Shown piece by piece: positions 52,480-61,975 of a stretch of DNA of 64,000 bases. The DNA is from Odontocerum albicorne. Lineage: Eukaryota > Arthropoda > Insecta > Trichoptera > Odontoceridae. The first letter of the stretch is position 1. Every line of letters begins with the position of its first letter. A program made the position numbers and the translations under genes. The stretch is from contig OX463852.1 in assembly GCA_949825065.1 (NCBI GenBank), positions 16,518,189 to 16,582,188 on the forward strand, read 5' to 3'. A model generated the notes under the pieces. That model was not told where the DNA came from. It did no database searches and was given only the letters and a program-made list of their open reading frames with translations.

Positions 52480-53162
52480 TTGGCGAAATAGGCAGAGATG
52501 ACAGAGCGCCAGTATCCTCCACACCATACAACTTCTAGGGTTTTTCTGAATTTCTACGTTTCCTTCATTGAAAATAGCATTCACTTAATCCAAACATACT
52601 TTTTCTTACACACCTTCTACTCACAATTACTCTGTATATTTGTTTTGTTAGTCTTTCTTCTACCATTCATTCCACATGCCCAAAACCATCTGAGCGTGCT
52701 CTTCTTCATCTTACAACACTCACATTCAGCCCTAATCACTTCATTCCGTATTCTGTCATACTTATCACTCTGTATATTCTCCTCAATTCACACGTTTCTA
52801 CATGATTTATTCGGCTTCTATCAATAGTTTTCCATCTCAGCGTTATACTCCCATACATCAAAGATGGCACTTAAATACTAGTAAAGAATATGTAACAATG
52901 CAAAATTCGCATACGTTGAAATCCTTGTTGTAGAGGAGATGCCGCATTTTTAAAAACCAACGTCATGCCGTCTACCATTTACATTTACCTTGATCTCTTG
53001 AGACTGGTCGCATTGATCATTCAGCCAGCATCCCGAATATTTATATTGTTGGACTCGCTCAACTATTTTATTACTGGTATAATATTTTCTTGTTAAATAA
53101 TTTACTTGCTCAAGTTTGATCACCACGCGAAAGAGTGGCAAGTTATGAAAAAATAATGACAT
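52480..53162 (-). mobile_element. LINE fragment, LINE-F-like upstream and LINE-A-like downstream
   Basis: Minus strand from 53162: KLEQVNYLTRKYYTSNKIVE, RVQQYKYSGCWLNDQCDQSQ, EIKV, then RHDVGF and RILHCYIF (blocks of the YLG.W....D...EI / F.KM / FNV..R..RCYVFSVL type, as in LINE-F). Just after (52855) comes VPSLMYGS, SRINHVETCELRRIYR, FGHVEWMVEERLTKQIYRV and the LINE-A end. About 690 bp, the most complete LINE-A-type 3' region. Either these two sets belong to one family whose upstream part I do not see in the other copies, or it is a junction of two elements. Confidence 0.75.
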
Positions 53163-53591
53163 CCATTCCGACTAATACCCACCACCGCCGAGTATACTTG
53201 GCATGGACAAGTACTCGTAGGAGTTCAACTCAGGTACGAGTTTCCTCGTTAGCTACCTTTACCACTGTTCTGTAAAATGTGTAACTTTATATCAGCTTTA
53301 CTTTTGTTTCCACCTTTATATTTATCCTATTGTGATCCATTTACATCAACCAAAAAAACCGTCTTTATTTTTATTAGTTTTTTTTTTATTATATATTTAT
53401 ATGTATACAAAGTGTTAGAAAAACAAGATATGCATAACGAATATTTTCAAATTATTAATGCTAAATTATATTTATTTACATAAGTAGTAATATGTATAAA
53501 TGATAAATGAAAAACAGGTAAATCCCGCTTTGTGTATTGTATTATAGAATAGTTGCGACGAAAGTGTTATACTCGTATATGTACAACTTTC
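53163..53591. other. Mostly empty
   Basis: AT-rich. 53555-53577 resembles a SINE tail end (GCGACGAAAGTGTTATA) with the octamer TACTCGTA inside it. Confidence 0.4.
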
Positions 53592-53790
53592 ATTTATTTA
53601 TTTACATGACAAGTAATTTGTAGAATACATAATTTATAAAAAAAAGACAATCAATAAACAAAAACAGATATTTGAAAATGCAGTCAATATATGTATATTA
53701 TATATGTATCTGGGTTTGTTGCTTTTCATTTGTCTTTTCCACAGTAAATTAGGCGTTTGCCTGTATCTTACTGAGGGCATATGAACGTGA
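53592..53790 (-). mobile_element. Repeat R copy
   Basis: Minus strand: GCCCTCAGTAAGATACAGGC, AAACGCCTAATTTACTGTGG, AAAAGACAAATGAAAAGCAA and a tail ending AAATAAATAAATGAAAG. More diverged than the other copies. Confidence 0.7.
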
Positions 53791-54264
53791 AAATTTATTT
53801 TATTATAATATTTTTTACCGATTGTTGATAAACTATTTAATACCTCTGTCATAAATTTTCAGCAACTTAATAAGTTATGAGACCTAATTATACTCGTAAG
53901 TATGTACCACATGAGTCAACCCTTGGTGTACTTCATAATTTCGGAGAAATAATTTGTCCATCTCACAATTGTCCACACACCCATCAAAAACACATTTTAT
54001 TCAGGAGGGTGCAAACTGCTGCACTTCAACAAACAAGCATTTAACTCTTGTCAGATCAATCTCAAAGTTCCGATGGCAAGGAGATTAATGTTTCGAGAGA
54101 GAAAGACGATCGGCAGGTTTGACCTGCTGCCGCCTTTCATTAGCCATAGTTTTATATAGTGCATTTTTTGTGTTATATTTCAAGAGCGATGTATCTACTA
54201 ATTTATGTGACGCAGCATATAAGCTACAGAAAATTTCCAATGGAAAACAGTCTAAGAGTATAAT
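53791..54264. other. No recognisable feature
   Basis: AT-rich; octamer TACTCGTA at 53891. Confidence 0.4.
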
Positions 54265-54350
54265 AATTTGGAATTCAAGCCACCATGAATCGAACCTACG
54301 GTGCCCACTTGCTTAACGTGAATGCTAACCCTTAAACCTCGGCCGCCAAT
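54265..54350 (-). mobile_element. tRNA-like SINE head, another family
   Basis: Minus strand: GGCGGCCGAGGTTTAAGGGT, AGCATTCACG, GCACCGTAGGTTCGATTCAT (B-box GGTTCGATTC), GGTGGCTTGAATTCC. Not alignable with SINE-A or SINE-B. A TACGAGTA octamer abuts its 5' end (54353). Confidence 0.5.
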
Positions 54351-54360
54351 TATACGAGTA

Positions 54361-54814
54361 CGTAATGGTTACTGTATTAATAGTAAAAAAAATCTAGCCC
54401 GTTCACAAAATGATGTAATGTAATATTTCTAAGAAACAATTTCGCAGAATAAATACTTAAACCTACTAGATACAATACGATCCGAAAAAGGCACTTGATT
54501 AAATAAACAACTTTAAGCATTTTTTGTCTATGTCTGGTGAGACTGAATGTCTTATTGCTCTCAAAATTCATATTTTGGATTTAATAATGCAAAAACGAAA
54601 TACGATGTCTAATTACAGTTTCAAATTAATGTCCTGGGAGCTCTACAAACATAACATACGAGTATCTCTCGTACTACAAAATTAATGTTTATGGTGAAAG
54701 GATTTTTTTATTTACTTCGCCCATTACTTGGCCACTGTGTTCATTATATACACTGTATATCAGTTATATATTTTCAAGACGCTCGCTATATCTTTGAGCT
54801 AGATTATTCGAGAT
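54361..54814. other. No recognisable feature
   Basis: AT-rich; octamer at 54657. Confidence 0.4.
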
Positions 54815-54952
54815 GTATTATACTTCAAGCAACAATTCAATGTAGACCATTCCACGATAGTTAGGCGCGTCAAACAGCTCGGTAAGGTATGAAAAATAGC
54901 TGGATGAGTTCCTCACGAGCTCTCCGACGATAACAAAGTCAGACACATATTT
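54815..54952 (+). pseudogene. mariner transposase piece, plus strand
   Basis: The frame QQFNVDHSTIVRRVKQLGKV - stop - KIAG - stop - VPHELSDDNKVRHI is unmistakable mariner: second HTH (VDHSTI.R.LK.LGKV) and the WVPHEL linker. The two Trp codons of GKVWK and GWVPHEL are both TGA (54890-54892, 54905-54907). No catalytic domain follows. Confidence 0.88.
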
Positions 54953-55074
54953 ATTTATTTATTATTTAACTCCATTTTTTAAACTCTATTTATTTACCTA
55001 ATTGCTTCAGCAAAACGAGCAAAATAACTTTCTTCAGCATCTGTAGACTGGTGATGAGTCATGTTTTCTCTTCA

Positions 55075-55462
55075 TGAACGAATCCATCCTTGTTGTCAAA
55101 GTTTCATCTTCTTCCACGGCCATCTGATAAGCCTAATTATCAAAATCAGACGGACAACATCTTCCTTCCTCATCTTTTAAGCTTTTGTCACCGGATTTGA
55201 AACGATTGAATCATTTTTTTACTTGACTTTCACCGATCATTCCTTGACCATAGAGTTTGTTGTGATCGCTAAATGACTGTGCTGCAGTACATTCTTTCAC
55301 AATTTGATAAAGCATGATATGACGAATATGAAGGTGGTTATTGACGAGCATTTTTATCTAAATGGTAAGGAATATATTAGTAAATTGTTTTTAAACAAAA
55401 TGACAAATTTGATAGATTCGAAGGGCACCGGTAAAACAATCGTTAACTATGCACCAACCTAA
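55075..55462 (-). mobile_element. mariner 5' end and transposase N-terminus, minus strand
   Basis: Terminal repeat on the minus strand: TTAGGTTGGTGCATAGTTAA (starts 55462), next to TA (55463-55464), the mariner consensus end. The ORF from about 55350 reads NHLHIRHIMLYQIVKECTAA, QSFSDHNKLYGQGMIGESQV, KK-stop-FNRFKSGDKSLKDEEGR, PSDFDN, AVEEDETLTTRM (first HTH and linker). It stops at TTRM, exactly where the plus-strand piece at 54815 would continue (LA..FNVDHSTI). The remaining transposase and 3' end are lost. Confidence 0.88.
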
Positions 55463-55464
55463 TA

Positions 55465-55880
55465 CTTTGAGAACGGTTTTATGATATGCAATATCGGCCA
55501 TTTTACTTTAGTTAAATTTTAATCCACTTCTTAGTTAAAGAAAAATAAATCAACTAGATAAAAAAAGAACAAATACATTTTTTGTACATATTCTTATATT
55601 AATTATTTCAAACAAATCTAAATCGAGCTTTACCGTACTCAAGCATCTGTAGCATACGGCATTATCCGTAAGAGTCCCCCGTGCCTCGCGAGTTACCTTC
55701 CAGTCTTGCTCTTCTCTTCTCCTCGGCTTAATTTGAATAATTTATTCCCACCATAAAAATATTGTAATTCAACCAGATTATATCTTCTTAGAAACGTATA
55801 TTATTTCTTCTTGATAATCTCTCAAAAAAAAGTCGAGCTGATCCAAATATTTATCAAAAGATACGCAAGTCTTCGTCTGT
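55465..55880. other. No recognisable feature
   Basis: AT-rich with a short GC-richer stretch at 55665-55725. Confidence 0.4.
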
Positions 55881-56035
55881 CGTAAAATGTCTCTCTTCCA
55901 CCCCGCAGTTTACAAGTTTGATTCCCATTTTAACCTAATTTCTTTAAAAAGGATTCCTGTTCAGTTTTCACTTATGTGACATATTTCTGGTTGATTTGAA
56001 GATATTGTCACATACGCAATAAACCTGTTAGGTTG
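55881..56035 (+). mobile_element. SINE-A, degraded, interrupted by SINE-B
   Basis: CGTAAAATGTCTCTCTTCCA, CAAGTTTGATTCCCATTTTA (B-box), GGATTCCTGTTCAGTTTTCA, tail TTTCTGGTTGATTTGAAGAT, ACGCAATAAACCTGTTAGGT. The end of the tail is cut at 56035 by SINE-B. Confidence 0.7.
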
Positions 56036-56390
56036 TGCCGCGCTGTAACGCACTGGACTTCCGTGCGGAAGGTCGCTGGTTCGAACCCAGCGCTATGCTA
56101 CTCTACTCGAATGACACAGGCATTTTTCCACTTATTTTTCGGGGGTACAGGGATACCTGCGGCTATGGTCATATCTATTATTTCAAAAAGAGATAAAAAA
56201 ACATGCCGGTGTGCTCTGATCGTCTCACTTCGGTGTGCCATCGGATCCAGTACAGCGGTGTGGCCGGTGAGTTTCCTGGTTTGCAACGGCTCCCTCACTT
56301 AAAACAAACGCCACAGCACAGCTTTGCTTTCCAACAGAATTGACGTTGGTATGGCGAGATCCTCGACTACGACGCCCAGCAACGATCAAA
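56036..56390 (+). mobile_element. SINE-B, best preserved copy
   Basis: tRNA-like head GCCGCGCTGTAACGCACTGG, B-box GGTTCGAACCC (56078-56088), then GACACAGGCATTTTTCCACT, ATGCCGGTGTGCTCTGATCG, TGCCATCGGATCCAGTACAG, CCGGTGAGTTTCCTGGT, CAACGGCTCCCTCACTT, ATTGACGTTGGTATGGCGAG and CCCAGCAACGATCAAATA. Family reference for SINE-B (~350 bp). Open frames on both strands inside it are artefacts. Confidence 0.9.
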
Positions 56391-57484
56391 TATAATACAT
56401 ACAATACATATAAAATTGATTAAATATTAATTCCTTCTGATCGACATTTTTATAAAATCAGTTTTATTTGATCCAGAATCTACAGGTCCATTAATAATCT
56501 ACAGATTATCAAAGTCACGTGGTTTTGTACCATATCTTTTTTTGTCATAAAAGTACGCGATGAAGTGACAACGTCCGTGATAACCACGACCTAAAAAGCC
56601 AAGGTGACACAAATCCAAAAAAAGGATTATGCCAACAATTTAAGGGATGGTCAGAGAATTCTATTGATTGACTTTAAAGGGAGAAACATAATGGTTACTG
56701 CCGAGAATTATGCGCCATTAATATACAAATTAAAAATGCCATAAAAACAAAAGATCAAGGAAAGCTGTCACGAGGCGTGATACTATTGCTCGATAATGCA
56801 CCAGTGAACACTTTTGTTGCTGTAAAGTCTGCCATTCAACCCTGTGGCTGCCGAGAATCGAATCACCCACCCACCCTGGGGTGACTAACCTATAGTCCCG
56901 AATTGGTATGTAGTGATTATAATTATTTCTTTTCAAAACTGAATTCCGATTTGTGTGGAAAAAAATAAATGGTGATCTCCTCAATGTTACACCATTACTA
57001 TATGAGAATAAAACTTCAGAATTATTTTTCAGTGATTTTGAAAAATTTATTCGCCTTTCTAAAAAATATATATAAACCAAACTTAGAAAAAAATAATTTT
57101 TCATTCTTTCAACTTTTTATTTCCTTGGGCCAGACTATTTTAATCTTACTACATACTTAGAAAATAATTTCGGAAATTAATAAATTAGCGATTGAGCTCA
57201 GAAAAACATAAAACCGGAAAGTATTTAATGCCGAGTCTCAAATGAAAAAGTGAAACGCCAGGTATTTTACCTAAGTACTAAATAGGTACTATCTGAATTT
57301 GTGGAAATAAAAAAGAATTTTGGGCAATATGCTCAATACGTATACCATTGTTAAAAATTGAACATGTTTTACATCAAAACCCCAGTTTAATGATATTTCA
57401 TTTGTATTTACGTAATTCGACTGGAGAAAAAGTAAAATATTTTTATATCCAGTATTTTTCACTGAGGCTGAGGTAAAAGGAGAA
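56391..57484. other. No recognisable feature
   Basis: AT-rich, no repeat seen. The 124-codon minus frame (57104-56730) has no family motif. Confidence 0.4.
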
Positions 57485-58258
57485 CTGAATTGGCGAAGAG
57501 TGCGATGTCAAAGCTGAAAAGGTAATGGAAGAACAAAACCATTAACATCACGACAAAAGTAGGCCTAGTTAAATATCTCATCTTCGCAATATGTATGATA
57601 TATATGGCGTGGACACTTGGACTCTGAGAGCAAGGGAGAGACGTAGAATAAATGCATTTGAAATTTGGTGCTGGAGAAGGATGTTACGAATTCCATAGAC
57701 GGCAAAGCGAACTAACGCTTTCATTTTCGAAGGATTGAGAATCGCCTACAGTTTATCGACAATATGCCTTCGATGAGTCTTCTGACTTTTTGGGCTCATT
57801 GCTCGTGGCCAAGGAGATTTGAAAAGGATTTGAAAAGGCTTGCTTGTAGTCTATGTAACATATGATATATAGTCACTGGAAGCGTAGAAGAATGGCCATG
57901 TAGCATATGATATATAGTCACTGGAAGCGTAGAAGAATGGCCATGTAGCATATGATATATAGTCACTGGAAGCGTAGAAGAATGGCCATGTAGCATATGA
58001 TATATAGTCACTGGAAGCGTATAAGAATGACCATGTAGCATATGATATATAGTCACTGGAAGCGTAGAATAATGACCATGTAGCATATGATATATAGTCA
58101 CTGGAAGTGTAGAAGAATGACCATGTAACTTATGATATATAGTCACTGGAAACGTAAATAGACGAATGCAGAGATAGATGAAGAGGAATATTCAAGGGCA
58201 ATTATGGGAATCACGATGCTCAGTCATTCACTACTCGACAGAATGATATGATGAGTTT
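57485..58258 (+). mobile_element. LINE-E fragment with an internal minisatellite (copy 1)
   Basis: Frames give AKSAMSKLKR, TTKVGLVKYLIF, YMAWTLGL-type (YGAETWTL), RARERRRINAFEIWCWRRML, RIP, FIFEGLRIAYSLSTICLR-type, FGLIARG. This is the post-RT region of an endonuclease-reverse-transcriptase LINE. The minisatellite 57850-58150 follows, after which VTGNVNRRMQR and QGQLWESRCSVIHYSTE-like text completes the C-terminus. Frames shift several times. Confidence 0.82.
57850..58152. repeat. 45-bp minisatellite within LINE-E
   Basis: Seven copies of a 45-bp unit (CATATGATATATAGTCACTG then GAAGCGTAGAAGAATGGCCA). The plus frame of the unit reads VTGSVEEWP..., which continues without shift into the LINE-E text after the array (VTGNVNRRM). 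So the unit derives from LINE coding sequence. The 116-codon minus frame (15-residue repeats) is secondary. Confidence 0.93.
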
Positions 58259-58559
58259 TCGCTTTTATTTTTTTCTCTTCGTGGTTCCCTGGTGGTCTAG
58301 AACTGAGTGGTTGGTCCTACTTCGCCCCGTCTGGTCCTAAGTCACATTGTCTCGTTTCTGGTACTCATTTCTAACTAATGTGCTACTGCTTGTGGAATAT
58401 CGCAATTTAAAGGTTGAATTTTTTTCCAAGATATGATATGTACATCTGGGCACTTACAAATTTCTTCCAAGATATGGTATGTGCCTATACATCTGGGTAC
58501 TTACAAATTTCTTCCAAGATATGCACATCTGGGCACAAATTTTTGTTTTGTGTGAAAAT
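58259..58559. repeat. Short direct repeats
   Basis: TTCCAAGATATG...ACATCTGGGCACTTACAAA occurs three times at 58425-58545 with different lengths. The stretch 58260-58420 shows nothing. Confidence 0.7.
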
Positions 58560-58990
58560 AGTATTTTCAATGAAAATATAATTACCAAACTAGATAGTTT
58601 GGATGCACTGAAGTTTAAGTGGACTGAGAAAAATACTTGAGGTGACAATGTATGACAGAATTCAGAATGTGATGTGATTAGGGAGGAATGTGAACTTAAG
58701 ACTGATGTGTTAAGCAAGGTTAAGAAGAGAATCTGAGATGGTTTGGGTATGTAGAACAAATGAATGAATAATGACAAACAAAACAAATATATGGTACAAT
58801 GTCAGTGGAAGGCGTGGTAGAGAAAAACTAAAAAAAGCATGATTGAATCAAGTGAATGACATTTTGAAAAAAAAAGAAACGTAACATATCAAAGAAATCG
58901 CAGTAATTGTATAAGATTGTGTATATATGAATAAGAAGCGAATGATGTGTGTCAAAACAACTAAATACTTCCTTTGTGATAGGAACATTA
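58560..58990 (+). mobile_element. LINE-A fragment (copy 13)
   Basis: VTMYDRIQNV, VIREECELKTDVLSKVKKRI, RWFGYVEQMNE, TKQIYG, GRRGREKLKK, LNQVNDILKKKE-like text. A good match to the canonical series. Three or more frame changes. Confidence 0.82.
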
Positions 58991-59519
58991 GTTGTATTTT
59001 TTAAATGTCTAGCAAATTAATTATAATTCTATAATTAAAACTTTATATTTGTATGTAGGGTTTATCCCTAAATAATCTATATTTGATAATTTCCTATCTT
59101 CAATCAGCTTAAGTTTATCATAATACGAGTACATGCGATTATCAGACAGTTTTGATTTTAAACTAAAACGTTGATAAATAAAGTTACTCATTACGCATTG
59201 ACAATACATTTTACCAAAATCTTTTAAATATTGCATGAAAAATACTTATCTATTTTTATATAGATTACAACAAAAAAATGCAAGAAGATTAATTGCATGA
59301 AATTTAATTAACACTACCACACTCAGAGAGGTTACGATAATCATGTTATGAAACCGATAATGTGAATGATTTTTTAGTTTAAGGTACCATCAGAGATAGA
59401 ATTGTATTGCTATCAACTATATCATATATCAGACTTGGAAAATAATCGGTAATATCAAATAACATACTAACATAACAAAAAATACACTATAATGCAGCAC
59501 AATCGAAACTTAACGAACT
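58991..59519. other. No recognisable feature
   Basis: AT-rich; octamer at 59124. Confidence 0.4.
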
Positions 59520-59725
59520 CAGTGTTTGCGTTGATAGAACCTTATAATTCGAACAGGGGTTTCAGATTCAATTCCCGATAGTAACAAAAAGTATTTTATT
59601 CTGATTTTTACTTATAGACTATTTTACGTATTTCTAATAGGTTGAAAGAAATCGCTAAATGGCTATAAGCCCAGCGGGTCGTACTACATACAACAAACAT
59701 GTAATATCATACAATGGAACACGTC
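59520..59725 (+). mobile_element. SINE-C copy
   Basis: Degraded head TTTGCGTTGATAGAACCTTA, B-box region CAGATTCAATTCCCGATAG, interior TTTTACTTATAGACTATTTT, tail TAGGTTGAAAGAAATCGCTA, AATGGCTATAAGCCCAGCGG, GTCGTACTACATACAACAAA. A complete copy of the variant with GGGTCGTACT in the tail. Confidence 0.7.
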
Positions 59726-60640
59726 ACATTGTCACTTATGACAAATTATAATAATTTCTCAGTGATTCCACCCGATTGATGTTTATTGTCAGCTATCTTG
59801 CGGATATACCTGTTTTCGTTTATAGTACACTAACTATTGCGCTTGAGCAACCATATAGTCTTGAGAGATGAAAATAGAAGTTATGTTAGAAAGAATATCA
59901 AAAAGTCAGACACAACCTATTACGTATTTTGGTTTCGTCAGGTTTTTTTGCTGAAAAGTGTGCCTTCGAATTTATAAAAATTAGCTTATGCGAGTACTTT
60001 CAGAGAAATGTAAACTCAGCAAATGAAATAAAATATTGTGTAAAACCAGAAGTGATTTCATTGAGAATAGAACCCGGTACGTCCACTTACTTAGATTTTT
60101 TAAAAGATTTTTTTCCAATAGAAGTTACCAACATTGTTCATTATTATCATTACTATGCAAGTACAAACATTTCGTCGCGACAATTTTTATTATGCCCATT
60201 TCTTGTATTTAATTTGACAAGATATAGGCAAAATAAAAAAACGACCGTCAACAAATATGGTGATAAAGATAACAGAGCAGATATAACTAAAAAGGCACAA
60301 TCCTTTTATATTTATTGTTATTAAATAACATACATTAAGTTCTAACTGTGAACTCAATATTAAACTCATTTTTTAATATAATTACAGCATTATTTCACCG
60401 AAGTTTCTTGGTGAAAAAGGTAACGGTTCAGTTTTATACAAGGACTAAAATTTTCGTTTAAACTTTCCTGCCCGAGAATCCAAAGTTGGGTCAGTAAAAT
60501 AGTTAGACCATAGACAATGGAAAGCCATAAACTCTAGATCCAGCATGGCGGGAAGGGAGGTGGGGCGGACTTTGGAGGGGGAATCGGTGCTAAATAATTA
60601 ATTCGTTCGTTTTACGCGCCACATTTTTCTTTTATTTTCT
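59726..60640. other. No supported gene; longest motif-free open frame
   Basis: The plus frame 59929-60324 is open for 131 codons without recognisable domain. It starts at TTG, and AT-rich DNA of this length can give such frames by chance. 60530-60585 is GC-rich (GGAAGGGAGGTGGGGCGGAC). Confidence 0.35.
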
Positions 60641-60644
60641 TCAG

Positions 60645-60888
60645 TATTGGCGACACCAGACGAAAAGTGGAAACTTTCAAGTATTGAAAGCCGTAAAAAA
60701 GAAGATTCACTATATTTTAATATGGATGAACGCTTTAAAACGTCTGCGAATCAGAAACAAAAATCGAACTATTCAATTTTAAAAAACCTCAATTTCGAAC
60801 ATATTTCTCATTGCAAGCCAAACAAAATTGAACAATTTATAATTACGATATCTTTGGGAATAGATAAGTTCCTCTCAGAACCATCGCA
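60645..60888 (+). CDS. Very tentative exon
   Basis: A pyrimidine tract (CATTTTTCTTTTATTTTCTT) and CAG at 60644 make a textbook 3' splice acceptor. The frame behind it is open for about 80 codons (LATPDEKWKLSSIESRKKED, LNFEHISHCKPNKIEQFIIT) up to a GCAG/GTGCAG donor-like site. Hydrophilic, no known domain. The LINE-E copy starts right after, and RT upstream sequence could also extend into it. No neighbouring exon is visible. Confidence 0.2.
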
Positions 60889-61735
60889 GGTGCAGAAGAG
60901 GAGCACGTCAAGGCTATATACTTTCCCCTGATTTATTAAAAATATATGCAGAGTATCTCATGAGAAATATATTAGACTTATTATTGGAGGTTGTAAAATC
61001 TTCAATATTTGATTCTTCAAACGACGTACCACGTCGAATTGAAATAGTGAGCTGCCAACACGGATTATATAATAAATAAAAGTAAAGCAGAAGTCCTTGT
61101 CGTAGTTCGATTCAAGACTCTAATAAGAAGTATCTCGCTAAGGGATTACGAAAAGGTTGACGAGTCTTGACTACCTAGGTGTACTAATTTCGAGGAATGG
61201 GGCTGGTTAACGAGTCTGACTAACTAGGTGTACTAATTGAGACGAATTGGAATGGCAAAATCAGCTGTGACAAACTCAATAATTATTGGTGTATACTCAG
61301 AACAACCGAAATCTATCTAATTAAGTACAGTACCCAGCGGTAAGTAATACAAATCGTTCGTAGAGCGTTGTCTCTGTCGCACGATGCGCTAACAGTCTGG
61401 TCCGGTAACGATTGACAAATCGCGACGGAGCACGTGTATGAATGACAGAGACGACGCTCTACAAACGATGTGTATTACTTACCGCCAGGTACTGTATCTA
61501 GTATTCTCCATTGCACTGTATAGAGTGGGAACATGGACATGATAAATGCCTTCGAGGTGCGGTGTTGGAGGCGGATGCTTCGTATCCCATGAACTGCAAG
61601 GTGCACCAACGTCATCTGAAAATTGAAGATTACCTTAAGACTTTCGACAACATGCAGAAAAAGAATCTTAACGTACTCGTACTTTGGGCATGTTGTTCGA
61701 AAGAATGTTGAAAATCTGGAAAAGTATTTTTATGT
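60889..61735 (+). mobile_element. LINE-E fragment with MITE insertion (copy 2)
   Basis: Frames: RQGYILSPDLLKIYAEYLMR (RT motif 4 region, so part of the palm is present), KSKAEVLVV, EKVDES-YLGVLISRNG-like (duplicated locally 61155-61240), then after the MITE the YR.GTWT, CGVGGGCF (CWRRML region) and ELKITLRLSTTCRKRILTY - FGHVVRKNVENLEK text. The YADD box is not recognisable. TACTCGTA at 61674 adds two codons in ILTY..FGHVVRK. Confidence 0.85.
61328..61494. mobile_element. Palindromic MITE, Tc1/mariner type
   Basis: Left arm CAGTACCCAGCGGTAAGTAA, then TACAAATCGTTCGTAGAGCG. Right arm is the reverse complement of CAGTACCTGGCGGTAAGTAA, TACACATCGTTTGTAGAGCG. Arms of about 51 bp with 5 mismatches, flanked by TA on both sides (61326-61327, 61495-61496). 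No coding room (167 bp). It interrupts LINE-E. Confidence 0.93.
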
Positions 61736-61874
61736 AGGTGAATCTTTTTACATTTTTTGTATATTTATTACTGTTTCATTTTTGCTAGTGAATTTATATA
61801 AATTATTTTATTTATATAGCTTTTGGGACATATGAAAAATTTTACGAGACGAATTCTTTAACCAGGTTTGAAAC

Positions 61875-61970
61875 AATTTTTATTTGTTTTCTTTGCGAAC
61901 CACCGGAACTCGAATCAGAAACTCCAGGGTTCGAAGATCAACGACTTACTCACTAGGCCACGGGGTTGTC
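61875..61970 (-). mobile_element. SINE-A head
   Basis: Minus strand: GACAACCCCGTGGCCTAGTG (A-box), GAAGTTTCTGATTCGAGTTCC would be the B-box region (GATTCGAGTTC), GGTGGTTCGC. The tail is not recognisable beyond 61875. Confidence 0.7.
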
Positions 61971-61975
61971 TCGAG

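Noticed and set aside
57796..58146. 116-codon frame of 15-residue repeats (minus)
   Set aside because: Product of a 45-bp minisatellite whose unit derives from LINE-E in the other orientation.
58454..58786. 110-codon minus frame
   Set aside because: Antisense of a LINE-A copy.
59929..60324. 131-codon plus-strand frame as a gene
   Set aside because: No ATG at its start, no domain, no flanking splice logic that decides; left as a note only.
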